A stretch of 64,000 nt of DNA, from contig CADAUA010000005.1 of NCBI GenBank assembly GCA_902791035.1, positions 1 through 64,000 on the forward strand, read 5' to 3'. The notes beneath the pieces are model-generated. The model was not told the DNA's origin. It did no database searches and saw nothing but the letters and a program-made list of their open reading frames with translations. Positions 8,873 to 16,944 of the stretch are shown here, in pieces. Made by a program: the position numbers and the translations under genes. How positions within the stretch are numbered: position 1 is the first letter of the stretch; each line of letters starts with the position of its first letter. Origin of the DNA: an uncultured Coriobacteriaceae bacterium. GTDB taxonomy: Bacteria; Actinomycetota; Coriobacteriia; Coriobacteriales; Atopobiaceae.

Positions 8873-10177
8873 ATGGCACGCAGCGTCCACTTCCATATCA
8901 CAAAGGGCTGGATGAACGACCCCAACGGCTTCATCTACTACAAAGGCGAGTACCACCTCTTCTACCAGTACTTTCCCTACGCGCCCGAGTGGGGCACGAT
9001 CTGCTGGGGCCACGCCGTGAGCAAGGACCTGGTCAACTGGGACCAGCAGGAGATAGCGCTCTTCCCGACCCTGCCGGAGGACCAGAACGGCTGCTTCTCG
9101 GGCAGCGCGGTCGAGGCGGACGGCCAGCTGCGCCTCTTCTACACCGGCGTCCACTACGACGAGGTGGACCCCACGAACATAAACAAGTGCGTTCCCGACC
9201 ACCTGACCTCGGCGCAGCTTGCCATGAGCTCCCCGGATGGCTACACCTTTGACAACTTCGCAAACAAGGCCGTGATCATCCCGCCCATCGGCGATCCCGC
9301 GCTGGGCGACCGCGTGCACACGCGCGACCCCAAGGTCTGGCGCGGCAGCGACGGCTGGTACATGGTGCTGGGCAGCAACGTGGACCGCAAGCAGGGGGAG
9401 ATCCTCTTCTACAGGAGCGACGACCTGGCACACTGGACCTTCGTCAACCGCAAGCTGATGGACCCGGGCTACGGCTGGATGTGCGAGTGCCCGGACCTCT
9501 TTGCCCTGCCAGGCGGCGACACCGTCCTTCTGGCCTCGATGATGGACTACATGGGGCAGGGCCATGACGAGTCGGTCTGCTTTACCGCGGGATTCGACGA
9601 GGCCACCTGCGACCTCAAGCTGCTCAGCGAGCCGCGCCTGGTGGACTATGGTTGCGACTTCTATGCACCGCAGACCACCACGGACGAGGCGGGCCGCCGG
9701 GTGATGATGGGCTGGATGCGCATGCCGGAACCCGTGGACAACAAGTGGATCGGCATGTTCTGCGCCCCACGCGTGGTGGAGGTGCGTGACGGCCACGTGT
9801 ACACCAGCCTGCACCCCAACGTCCGTGAGGCCCTTATCAAGAAGACCCTGGCCACCACCACGCACCGGCCCTACCTCTTCTCGCTGCAGCTCTCCGAGGG
9901 CAACCACGCGAACGTGGGCGGCCTGCGCATCTGGCAGGAGGGCCACCGCATCCACGTGGACCGCTCCAGCGTCTACCACGCCAAGCCCGGCTACGAGCAC
10001 GTGCTCTCCGTGACGCCCGAGGTAGGCGACACGAACAAGGTGGAGATCCTGGTGCACGGCCACCTGGTGGAGATATACGTGAACAACGGCCAGTACGTTG
10101 TGTCCAACATCGTCTATGGCCTGGGAGGGTCCTTTACCACCGACGCCAACGCCGAGATCACCGTGATCGGCCTCTAG
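8873..10177 (+). CDS. GH32 beta-fructofuranosidase / sucrose-6-phosphate hydrolase, paralogue 1
   Basis: Cytoplasmic GH32 hydrolase of 434 residues with no signal peptide; start ATG 8873 after AGAGGA. The three signature sites of the five-bladed propeller are present: WMNDPNG with nucleophile D16, RDPKVW (151-156) with the transition-state Asp, and ECPDLF with acid/base E205. It would split sucrose, sucrose-6-phosphate or a short fructan into fructose and the glucose moiety. It is shorter than the about 490 residues usual for the family and has a reduced C-terminal sandwich. It leads a run with sucrose phosphorylase and a HAD phosphatase and carries its own operator-type promoter. It is only distantly similar to the other three GH32 enzymes here, so a different preferred substrate is likely. 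Confidence 0.88.
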   Translation: MARSVHFHITKGWMNDPNGFIYYKGEYHLFYQYFPYAPEWGTICWGHAVSKDLVNWDQQEIALFPTLPEDQNGCFSGSAVEADGQLRLFYTGVHYDEVDPTNINKCVPDHLTSAQLAMSSPDGYTFDNFANKAVIIPPIGDPALGDRVHTRDPKVWRGSDGWYMVLGSNVDRKQGEILFYRSDDLAHWTFVNRKLMDPGYGWMCECPDLFALPGGDTVLLASMMDYMGQGHDESVCFTAGFDEATCDLKLLSEPRLVDYGCDFYAPQTTTDEAGRRVMMGWMRMPEPVDNKWIGMFCAPRVVEVRDGHVYTSLHPNVREALIKKTLATTTHRPYLFSLQLSEGNHANVGGLRIWQEGHRIHVDRSSVYHAKPGYEHVLSVTPEVGDTNKVEILVHGHLVEIYVNNGQYVVSNIVYGLGGSFTTDANAEITVIGL

Positions 10178-10222
10178 CCGGGGCCGTCCGGAGCCTCAGG
10201 GCCATCCGGAGTCGCAGGTTCG

Positions 10223-10244
10223 CCGGCAGCGGCCAAGCTGCCGG
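10223..10244 (+). terminator. Intercistronic hairpin
   Basis: CCGGCAGC and GCTGCCGG pair around a 6-base loop between the GH32 gene and sucrose phosphorylase. There is no T-run, so it more likely stabilises or partly attenuates the message than stops it. Confidence 0.4.
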
Positions 10245-10283
10245 AAAGCACACGCAAGGTCGTCCCACAGGGAAGGAAGGCAC

Positions 10284-11705
10284 ATGAAGTTCAGCAACAA
10301 GATCATGCTCATCACCTACGCCGACAGCCTGGGCAAGAACCTGGCCGACCTGGACCAGGTGCTCGACACCTACTTCAAGGATGCCGTGGGCGGCGTGCAC
10401 ATCCTGCCCTTCTTTCCCTCCTCGGCGGACCGCGGCTTTGCCCCCATGCGCTACGACGTCGTGGACCCGGCCTTTGGCACCTGGGACGACGTGCGCCGCA
10501 TCGGCGACAAGCGCTACCTCATGTTCGACTTCATGATCAACCACATCTCGCGCCAGTCCCCCTACTTCCAGGACTTCCTGGCCAAGAAGGATGCCAGCGA
10601 GTTCGCGGACTTCTTCATCCGCTACAAGGACTTCTGGGCCAAGGAGGGCGGCTTCCCCACGCAGGAGCAGGTGGACGCCATCTACAAGCGCAAGCCCCGC
10701 GCGCCCTATGTGGAGGCCCAGTTCGCCGACGGCACCACCGAGAAGGTCTGGTGCACCTTTGGCGAGGAGCAGATCGACATCAACGTGAAGAGCGAGCGCG
10801 CCCAGCGATTCTTTGCCGAGACGCTCCAGAACATGGTGGCAAACAACGCGGCCATCATCCGCCTGGACGCCTTTGCCTACGCCTGCAAGCGGGCAGGCGG
10901 GTCGTGCTTCTTCGAGCAGCCCGACACCTCCGACCTGCTCGACGCCATGCAGGAGGTGGTGGGCGCGGACGTGATGGTCCTGCCGGAGATCCACGAGCAC
11001 TACACCATGCAGATGAAGGTCTCCCAGATGGGCTACTGGGTCTATGACTTCGCCCTGCCGGTGCTCACCCTGCACGCCCTCTACTCCGGCGACGGCCAGT
11101 ACCTCAAGCGCTGGCTGGAGATGAGCCCCAAGCACCAGTTCACCACCCTGGACACCCACGACGGCCTGGGCATCGTGGACGTCAAGGACCTCCTGCCCGA
11201 CGACCAGATCGACTGGACCAAGGAGAAGATGTTCTCCGAGGGTGCCAACGTGAAGAAGATCTACAACACCGAGGCCTACAACAACCTGGACATCTACCAG
11301 GTCAACACCACCTACTACTCGGCCCTGGGCAACGACGACAAGGCCTACGACCTGGCCCGCGCCATCCAGTTCTTTGCCCCGGGCGTCCCCATGGTCTACT
11401 ACGTGGGCCTTCTTGCCGGCGCAAACGACCTCAAGCTCCTGGAGTCCACCAAGGAGGGGCGCAACATCAACCGTCACTACTACTCGCTGGACGAGATCGC
11501 GGGCGAGGTGGAGCGCCCGGTGGTCCGGGAGCTGGTGCGGATGATGGAGCTGCGCAACAACCACCCGGCCTTCGACATCGAGGGCCAGATGGAGGTCACC
11601 TGCGGCGAGGGCGGCGCCTTCCGCATCCGCCGCACCTCGGGCGACGCCTGGGCCCAGCTGGACGCCAACCTGGCCACCCACGACTACACGATCACCCACT
11701 CGTAA
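10284..11705 (+). CDS. gtfA: Sucrose phosphorylase (GH13_18)
   Basis: A 473-residue cytoplasmic enzyme starting at ATG 10284 after AAGGAAGG. It is co-linear with sucrose phosphorylases: nucleophile D195 in IIRLDAFAY, acid/base E235 in VLPEIHEHY, and the D290 TLDTHDG motif, positions almost equal to those of the Bifidobacterium enzyme as I recall them. YYVGLLAG and NRHYYSLDEI are also family-typical. It converts sucrose plus phosphate to alpha-glucose-1-phosphate and fructose, saving an ATP compared with hydrolysis. Some close relatives act on sucrose-6F-phosphate instead, and sequence alone does not decide between them. That alternative deserves thought because sucrose probably enters here as the 6-phosphate through the PTS. 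The genes on either side (GH32, HAD phosphatase) lie in the same direction, so an operon is likely. Confidence 0.9.
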   Translation: MKFSNKIMLITYADSLGKNLADLDQVLDTYFKDAVGGVHILPFFPSSADRGFAPMRYDVVDPAFGTWDDVRRIGDKRYLMFDFMINHISRQSPYFQDFLAKKDASEFADFFIRYKDFWAKEGGFPTQEQVDAIYKRKPRAPYVEAQFADGTTEKVWCTFGEEQIDINVKSERAQRFFAETLQNMVANNAAIIRLDAFAYACKRAGGSCFFEQPDTSDLLDAMQEVVGADVMVLPEIHEHYTMQMKVSQMGYWVYDFALPVLTLHALYSGDGQYLKRWLEMSPKHQFTTLDTHDGLGIVDVKDLLPDDQIDWTKEKMFSEGANVKKIYNTEAYNNLDIYQVNTTYYSALGNDDKAYDLARAIQFFAPGVPMVYYVGLLAGANDLKLLESTKEGRNINRHYYSLDEIAGEVERPVVRELVRMMELRNNHPAFDIEGQMEVTCGEGGAFRIRRTSGDAWAQLDANLATHDYTITHS

Positions 11706-11738
11706 GCCCGCTCCTGCGGAGAAGGGGGAGAAGGTCAC

Positions 11739-12638
11739 ATGCTGCCTGCAAACGAGCGGTTCCCGCATGGCATCGGCGCCGCCTACTACGACCTGGACGG
11801 CACCATCCTCAACCTCGACTACGTCTCGCCGCGGGTGATCGCCGCCATGAGGCGGGCGCACGAGGAGGGGCTCGTAAACGTGGTCTGCACCGGCCGCAAC
11901 CTGCCCATCGTGCCCGAGGTGGTCAAGGGCGACTTCGTGGACTACTACATAACCGTGAACGGCGGCCAGATCCTGGACGCCGCGGGGCGCCACCTGTTGA
12001 GCAAGGCCATCCCCCGCGAGAAGGCCCTGGAGCTCGCGGCCTGGCTCCACGGGCGTGGGGCCGGCCTCAACTGCCTGACCTCCACGGGAGCCTACTTCGA
12101 GAACCGCCTGGTGAGCTACATGACGCAGGCGGTCCATCGTGTGGAGAACAGCGACCGTCTGACCGACGAGGCCCTCACCGAGGAGATCACCAGCCAGCCA
12201 AACAAGTTCACGGTGGACGACATCACGCCCGAGCTCGAGGCCGTGGACGGCAAGACCAACTTCGTGGAGAAGATGGGTGCCTGCTTTGACACCCACGAGG
12301 ACCTGGAGCGCGACGTGGCCGAGCTCCAGGCCCGCGGCGACCTGCAGATCGCCGTGGTCACGCCGACCGAGATCGAGATCACGATCCTGGGCGTGGAGAA
12401 GGGCTCCGGGGTCGAGTGGGTCATGCGGCACCTGGGGCTGGAGAAGGACCAGCTGGTGGCCTTTGGCGACTCTGGCAACGACCTGCCCATGCGGCCGGCG
12501 GTGGGGACCTTCGTGGCCGTGGACAACGCCTCGGCCGAGGTCAAGGCCGTGGCGGACTGCGTGGTGGACTCCATCTGGGACGACGGCGTGGCCAAGTGGC
12601 TGGAGGCTGCCTGCGAGGGAAGCTACTACGCGCTCTAG
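11739..12638 (+). CDS. HAD-superfamily (Cof-type) sugar phosphatase
   Basis: A 299-residue Cof/IIB-type HAD hydrolase; ATG 11739 follows GGGGGAGAAGG. Motif I is YYDLDGTIL near residue 16, motif II CTGRN, and the C-terminal metal site GDSGNDLPM. Such enzymes dephosphorylate small phosphosugars in the cytoplasm. It lies 33 bases after sucrose phosphorylase and before the next GH32. It could relieve sugar-phosphate build-up or remove the phosphate from sucrose-6-phosphate so that the phosphorylase can act. The second idea is inference from position only. The broad specificity of the family makes any single substrate uncertain. Confidence 0.8.
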   Translation: MLPANERFPHGIGAAYYDLDGTILNLDYVSPRVIAAMRRAHEEGLVNVVCTGRNLPIVPEVVKGDFVDYYITVNGGQILDAAGRHLLSKAIPREKALELAAWLHGRGAGLNCLTSTGAYFENRLVSYMTQAVHRVENSDRLTDEALTEEITSQPNKFTVDDITPELEAVDGKTNFVEKMGACFDTHEDLERDVAELQARGDLQIAVVTPTEIEITILGVEKGSGVEWVMRHLGLEKDQLVAFGDSGNDLPMRPAVGTFVAVDNASAEVKAVADCVVDSIWDDGVAKWLEAACEGSYYAL

Positions 12639-12659
12639 GGCCAAGCGCAGCAAACGTAG

Positions 12660-12735
12660 GGGGTACTCCCCCGTGTTTTCCGAACACGGGGGAGTACCCC
12701 CAGTGTTTTCCGAACACGGGGGAGTACCCCCAGTG
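12660..12735. repeat. Tandem GGGGGAGTACCCCC palindromes with GTGTT/AACAC arms
   Basis: GGGGTACTCCCCCGTGTT pairs with AACACGGGGGAGTACCCC (12683-12700), and the second half is then repeated once more. This forms strong hairpins after the HAD gene and before the next promoter, probably acting as a terminator. It is a member of the window-wide GGGGAGTACCCC family. Confidence 0.7.
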
Positions 12736-12799
12736 TTCATCCACGGTGGGATCGCCGCTCACCATGCCCATGCGCCGCTCGCCGCGTTGTGGGATGGTG

Positions 12800-12821
12800 T
12801 GGAATCGTTCCCTCATACCAT
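12800..12821 (+). promoter_or_regulatory. Promoter with LacI/CcpA-like operator, site 2
   Basis: TGGAATCGTTCCCT (12800-12813) just precedes a -10-like TACCAT (12816-12821). It has the same spacing and surrounding bases as site 1 (GTGTGGAATCGTTC, then CATA-CAT and ACCAG-ATGG). The shared layout indicates common regulation of the two GH32 promoters. Confidence 0.6.
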
Positions 12822-12876
12822 AGAACCAGCATGGTTCAGTTCTCGGCAGCGCCACGTGGCGCGTGAGGAGAAGACG

Positions 12877-14358
12877 ATGAGCAACGACAGCTGGCGTCCC
12901 AAGCTACACCTGGCCCCCTACAACGGCTCGATCAGCGACCCCAACGGTCTCTGCCAGTTCCGTGGCACCTACCACATCTGCTGCCAGAACGCGCCGGAGT
13001 ATCCCGGCAACTACGACAGCCCCCACGGCTGGGGCCACTTCGTGAGCCGCGACCTTGTCAACTGGGTCTTCCTGGGCTGCCACGTGATGCCCGATGCCCC
13101 CAGCGACAAGGACGGCTCCTACTCCGGCGGCGCCTACGTGGCCGGCCCCGACGAGGCCCCGCACGGAGGCGAGGTCTGGTACTACTACACGGGCAACATC
13201 CGCTGGCCCGCGGGCGACGGCACCTACGCCGGCCGCCTGGCCAACCAGACCCGCATGCGCAGCTACAACGGCATAAACATGGGTCCCAAGGAGGTCGTGC
13301 TCGACAACTCCGGCTATCCCTCCTACTGCTCCAACCACGTGCGCGACCCCAAGGTCTGGCGCCAGGACGGCCGCCTGCACATGCTGCTGGGCGCCCGCAC
13401 GCGCGAGGACTCCCGCGGCTCCATCCTTTGCTACGGCTCCGACGATGGCGTAAGGTGGGCGCTCGAGGGCTCCGTCACGAACACCGGGGCCGAGCCCTTC
13501 GGCTACATGTGGGAGTGCCCGGACCGCATCGTCCTCAAGGATGCGGCCGGCGCCGAGCACCAGTTCCTGGCAACCTGCCCCCAGGGCACGAACGAGCTGG
13601 GGCTTCCCTACAAGCTGCAGAACGTCCATGGCAACGGCTACTTCCCGCTGGAGGGCGACCTTCTCGACCTCCTGCACCAGGACACCGAGCTCATGGCAGC
13701 CAAGGCCCCGCACGCGGCCATCGACCAGGAGACCTTCGTCGAGTGGGACCACGGCTTCGACTTCTACGCCTGCCAGACGCTGGCCGCCGAGGACGGACGC
13801 CTCTTCCTGATTGGCTGGATGAGCCTGCCGCACGACAAGTACGACGTGCGTCCCTACGACAACCCCACCGACACCTGGCGCGGCTGCCTCACCGTGCCGC
13901 GCGTCCTCTCGCTGGGCGAGGACGGCCGCATCCTCCAGTGGCCCGCCGAGGAGATAACGGCCCTGCGCGGCGAAGCCCAGGCCTTCGACGGCACTGCGGC
14001 CACCATGCCCAAGTGCGCGGACCTCACGCTCGAGGGCATCACGGGCGACGGCGTGCTGCGCTTCGACGATGCCCTTGAGCTGCGTGTGCACGAGGGCGTG
14101 GCCGAGCTTGTATTTACGGACGACAAGGTCGGTCAGGGCCGCAAGGCCCGTCGCACCCTCTGCGGCAGCGTGCACGACATCCGCGTGATCGTGGACACCT
14201 CCGTGCTGGAGATCTACCTCAACGGCGGCGAGACGGTCTTTGGCACGCGCTACTTCTCCGAGGCGGACGAGCTGGCCGTGACGGCCGACCTGCCGGGTGC
14301 CAAGGGCACCTGGTATCCCATGGATCCCATCTCGATCAACTACGTGGTCGACCGGTAA
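12877..14358 (+). CDS. GH32 enzyme, paralogue 2, with SDPNG in place of NDPNG
   Basis: A 493-residue cytoplasmic GH32 protein, ATG 12877 after GAGGAG. The propeller sites are GSISDPNG (nucleophile D21), VRDPKVW (Asp at 157) and MWECPD (acid/base E213). A beta-sandwich from about residue 350 ends in the usual VDTSVLEIYLNGG strand. The residue before the nucleophile is Ser, not the near-universal Asn of (W)MNDPNG, and the preceding aromatic is gone too. Paralogue 3 shows the same trend with Thr. In GH32 enzymes this motif lines the fructosyl subsite and its variation is associated with altered substrate or transferase behaviour, so a substrate other than plain sucrose is plausible. It has its own operator-type promoter and terminator. 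Confidence 0.85.
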   Translation: MSNDSWRPKLHLAPYNGSISDPNGLCQFRGTYHICCQNAPEYPGNYDSPHGWGHFVSRDLVNWVFLGCHVMPDAPSDKDGSYSGGAYVAGPDEAPHGGEVWYYYTGNIRWPAGDGTYAGRLANQTRMRSYNGINMGPKEVVLDNSGYPSYCSNHVRDPKVWRQDGRLHMLLGARTREDSRGSILCYGSDDGVRWALEGSVTNTGAEPFGYMWECPDRIVLKDAAGAEHQFLATCPQGTNELGLPYKLQNVHGNGYFPLEGDLLDLLHQDTELMAAKAPHAAIDQETFVEWDHGFDFYACQTLAAEDGRLFLIGWMSLPHDKYDVRPYDNPTDTWRGCLTVPRVLSLGEDGRILQWPAEEITALRGEAQAFDGTAATMPKCADLTLEGITGDGVLRFDDALELRVHEGVAELVFTDDKVGQGRKARRTLCGSVHDIRVIVDTSVLEIYLNGGETVFGTRYFSEADELAVTADLPGAKGTWYPMDPISINYVVDR

Positions 14359-14390
14359 AATCGAGACTCTTGAGCCACATGTAGACGAGC

Positions 14391-14419
14391 GGGCACCAGG
14401 GGAGTACCCCTTGGTGCCC
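14391..14419. terminator. GGGCACCAGGGG-AGTA-CCCC hairpin
   Basis: GGGCACCAGGGG pairs with CCCCTTGGTGCCC around AGTA, just after the GH32 gene, with CCCCTTTAG following. It is probably its terminator and belongs to the dispersed palindrome family. Confidence 0.6.
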
Positions 14420-14437
14420 GCCCCTTTAGCGCAGGAT

Positions 14438-14611
14438 TGCACCCGCGATGAGCGACGCGACGAAAAAGGGCAGTTGAGCTGTGGCTCGGTAATGTCGCGG
14501 GTGCAGAAAAGGGCGTATACAGGCCAAAATCTGCACCCGCGATGGCAGTAGCACATCCTACATAGCAAGAAGTCGCAGGTGGGCCAGAGGTGTCCCCGCA
14601 TCGCGGGTGCA
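14438..14611. repeat. Two palindromic elements with TGCACCCGCGATG arms (D and E)
   Basis: Four arms alternate in direction: TGCACCCGCGATG at 14438-14450 and 14532-14544, and their complements at 14493-14505 (one mismatch in the last bases) and 14599-14611. Element E (14532-14611) is 80 bp with perfect 13-bp arms and GCAGGTGGG near its centre (14575). It has the same design as the elements at 6518, 6657 and 34379. No gene lies in this gap. Confidence 0.6.
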
Positions 14612-14638
14612 TGACCGTCCATCCAGCAAGCCCTGGCC

Positions 14639-14863
14639 CTAGTCTTGGGACTCATCCTCGTCGACGTACTCCAGGATGTCGCCGGGCTGGCAGTTGAGCG
14701 CCTTGCAGATGGCCGCCAAGGTGGAGAGCCGTACCGCGCTGATCTTTCCGGTCTTGAGCTTGGAGAGGTTGACGTTCGTGACCCCCACCTCTGCCGAGAG
14801 CTCCTTGAGGCTCATCTTGCGGTCCGCCATCACGCGGTCGAGCCTGAGAATGATCCTTCCCAT
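14639..14863 (-). CDS. Small Cro/C1-type HTH regulator (YozG-like)
   Basis: A 74-residue DNA-binding protein consisting of one Xre/Cro HTH: LKELSAEVGVTNVNLSKLKTGK (helices 2-3), then LSTLAAICKALNCQPGDILEY, the hallmark of the YozG-like subfamily. It lies just downstream of the DUF2975 gene on the same strand, the usual arrangement for this pair. It probably represses its own operon through the TTATCGT repeats upstream of the pair. Confidence 0.85.
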   Translation of the reverse strand: MGRIILRLDRVMADRKMSLKELSAEVGVTNVNLSKLKTGKISAVRLSTLAAICKALNCQPGDILEYVDEDESQD

Positions 14864-14871
14864 GGCAGGCC

Positions 14872-15381
14872 CTAGAGCGTCTCGTCGGAGAGCTCTTGCA
14901 GCGCGCAGCCATAGGCAAAGAGCCGGTCGAAGCAGACGAGAAGGACCAGCGCGATGACCACGGCGGGAGCTTCTTCGGTGCTGGAAACAAGCAGGATCAG
15001 CATTATGGCGCCAATGAAGCGCAGGCGGGTCGCGGTTTTATCGTTGAACGGTGAGGTCCCCGAAGCCATGTCGCGGAAGGTGACGCGCATGTATTCGAAG
15101 GTCATGACCTCAAGGAACGTTCCAAGCGCAGACGCCGAGGCCCCGATGACCTTGGTCCACAATTCGGTGCCCTGGGGGTCTCCCTGGGCGACCTTGGCTG
15201 CGAAGCTCGTGAGCGCGTCCATGTCGAAGCCGAGGATCTCGAGCACACGAACCTTGTAGAGGCACCCAAACACAAAGAGCAGTCCCATGGCGCCAGCGAC
15301 GATTTCTAGGGCACGCAGCCCCTTCGAGATGTAGCCCGCCGTCTCCTGCAGCTTGCGCAAACGCTCACCCTCGTCGATCAT
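14872..15381 (-). CDS. DUF2975-family membrane protein
   Basis: A 169-residue protein with about four hydrophobic segments (near 20-45, 75-95, 120-140 and 142-162). The family's charged motif before the third helix, GTSPFNDKTATRLRFIG, is clear. DUF2975 proteins are commonly encoded with a small YozG-type HTH regulator, as here (8-base gap). Their biochemical role is not established. It starts at ATG 15381, preceded by GGAGGGAGACAGGCC. Confidence 0.75.
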   Translation of the reverse strand: MIDEGERLRKLQETAGYISKGLRALEIVAGAMGLLFVFGCLYKVRVLEILGFDMDALTSFAAKVAQGDPQGTELWTKVIGASASALGTFLEVMTFEYMRVTFRDMASGTSPFNDKTATRLRFIGAIMLILLVSSTEEAPAVVIALVLLVCFDRLFAYGCALQELSDETL

Positions 15382-15442
15382 GGCCTGTCTCCCTCCGGTC
15401 GTTGGTATCCGCGCTGCCTCTGTCTCGCATTCTAGTATCAGA

Positions 15443-15502
15443 ATTATCGTAAGGCAATAGAAAATTATCGTGAAACGTTAATAACTTATCAGGAGACGAT
15501 AA
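15443..15502 (-). promoter_or_regulatory. Repeated TTATCGT operator region
   Basis: ATTATCGT occurs at 15443-15450 and 15464-15471 (21-bp spacing, two helical turns), with the inverted form ACGATAA at 15496-15502. The stretch is AT-rich, unlike its surroundings, and sits upstream of the DUF2975/HTH pair, so it is probably their autoregulated promoter. The gap 15503-15867 holds nothing else I can assign. Confidence 0.5.
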
Positions 15503-15867
15503 ATACGAGTCATAGGCGTCTCGTTGTGCCGAGTGCAGTGAAGCATTGGACAAGAACTGCAAGAACTACTGTTCCATTCTTCCTTTGGTTGTGCTACACT
15601 TGCATCTGCTGCAAGGTGCGAGGCCGTCTGAAGACGAGTCAGGACGCTGCTTGACGTGCGCGGGTCTCAATCCTTTGGCGTAACAACTCTGCGGCTATAA
15701 GGTGCCCTCGTTCGGGAGAGGGTTTCAACTCCGCAGTGAACGCCTCCGTAGCAAGACATCCATCTGGATTGTTTTGTGATTGGAGGTGTTGTTATGCCGC
15801 GATCCCTATCTCCATAGCCCTCGGCGGTCCAGCAGTTTCGTTTGTCAAGCAGAGGGGAGAAGTGACT

Positions 15868-16773
15868 ATGGGGCGATCGACCGAGGAACTGCATTGCAGC
15901 AAGTACGACGAGGATCTGCTGAAGGCTCGTTGGGCAGGCCTCACGTTTGACAACGACTACATCTTCGGCGCTGTCTTGAGGACCAATCTGGAGGTATGCA
16001 GAAGGCTGCTTGAGGCAGTCCTGGAAGTCCCGATAAACCGTGTGGAGCTCGTCGCGACACAGAGGGACCTCAGCGTTTCGCAAAGGGCCAAGTCGGTCCG
16101 GCTGGACGCGTATGTGGAGGATGGCTCTGGCAGGGTGTTCGACGTGGAGATGCAGAGGAACAACGAGGTCCACCTTCCCAAGCGTGCGCGCTACTACCAG
16201 TCCATCATGGATACGGAGCAGCTCGACAAGGGCGTGGGCTTCGACGACCTGCCCGAAACCTACGTGATCTTCTTCTGCACCTTCGATCCCTTCGGACGTG
16301 GACTGCGGAAATACACGTATCGCCAGACTTGCATCGAGGACGGGTCGACTGAGTCCTGGGACGAAACCACCCGGATATTCCTGAATGCGAAGGGAAGGAC
16401 AGGCACGGTGAGCGAGGACTTGCAGGGCGTGCTCGACTACCTGGCGGGGCATAATGACCGTGAGGGAGACCTCATCAAAGACATCGAGAGTACCGTGAGC
16501 GAGGTGCTTTCGTCGGAGGCGAACAGGAGGGACTTCATGAAGTACGAGGCTGATTTGATGAGTGCCCGCCGTTCTGCGGCTGCCGAGGGAAGGGCCGAAG
16601 GAAGGGCCGAAGGAAGGGCCGAAGGAAGGGCCGAAGGTGAGGAAAGCGCTTACGAGAAGATGGCCCGTCTTTCGACTCGGCTTTCTGAGGCGGGGAGGTC
16701 GGACGAGCTGGCCTTGGCGATGCAGGACTCTGCTGTAAGGGAGAGGCTCTTTCGGGAATTCGGCATCGGGTAG
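15868..16773 (+). CDS. Rpn-family recombination-promoting nuclease / putative transposase
   Basis: A 301-residue PD-(D/E)XK nuclease-like protein; ATG 15868 with GGGGAGA upstream is preferred to an earlier in-frame ATG lacking a ribosome site. The N-terminus FDNDYIFGAVL is family-typical, and the catalytic core is seen as VRLDAYVED followed by FDVEMQR. Rpn proteins cut DNA and promote recA-independent recombination in E. coli, and relatives are often annotated as transposases. Near residues 241-256 four exact 12-bp repeats encode GRAE units; such repeats vary in number in this family. The gene is isolated between two GH32 genes and may be a later arrival. Confidence 0.85.
   Translation: MGRSTEELHCSKYDEDLLKARWAGLTFDNDYIFGAVLRTNLEVCRRLLEAVLEVPINRVELVATQRDLSVSQRAKSVRLDAYVEDGSGRVFDVEMQRNNEVHLPKRARYYQSIMDTEQLDKGVGFDDLPETYVIFFCTFDPFGRGLRKYTYRQTCIEDGSTESWDETTRIFLNAKGRTGTVSEDLQGVLDYLAGHNDREGDLIKDIESTVSEVLSSEANRRDFMKYEADLMSARRSAAAEGRAEGRAEGRAEGRAEGEESAYEKMARLSTRLSEAGRSDELALAMQDSAVRERLFREFGIG
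16588..16635 (+). repeat. 12-bp tandem repeat, four copies
   Basis: GGAAGGGCCGAA is repeated four times without change inside the Rpn-type gene. Copy-number change keeps the frame, so length variants would stay coding. Confidence 0.85.
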
Positions 16774-16829
16774 GCAGCGCCAGTTTATCCGCTCGCATGC
16801 CGTCGGAGGCAAGCCCCCCGCACGATAGC

Positions 16830-16936
16830 GTGGGCGCCAGGGAGTACCCCTGGCGCCCACGGCGCGCAAGCAAACACAGGGAACCAAACATGGGCCAAAC
16901 ATGGGGGGCAAACATGGGGGAGTACCCCCTGTGTTT
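16830..16936. terminator. Two AGTACCCC palindromes between convergent genes
   Basis: GTGGGCGCCAGGG-AGTA-CCCCTGGCGCCCAC (16830-16860) is followed by AAACATGGGGG paired with CCCCCTGTGTTT (16910-16936). ACATGGG-type words are repeated in between. They probably end transcription from both sides. Confidence 0.6.
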
Positions 16937-16944
16937 GGTGCCGG

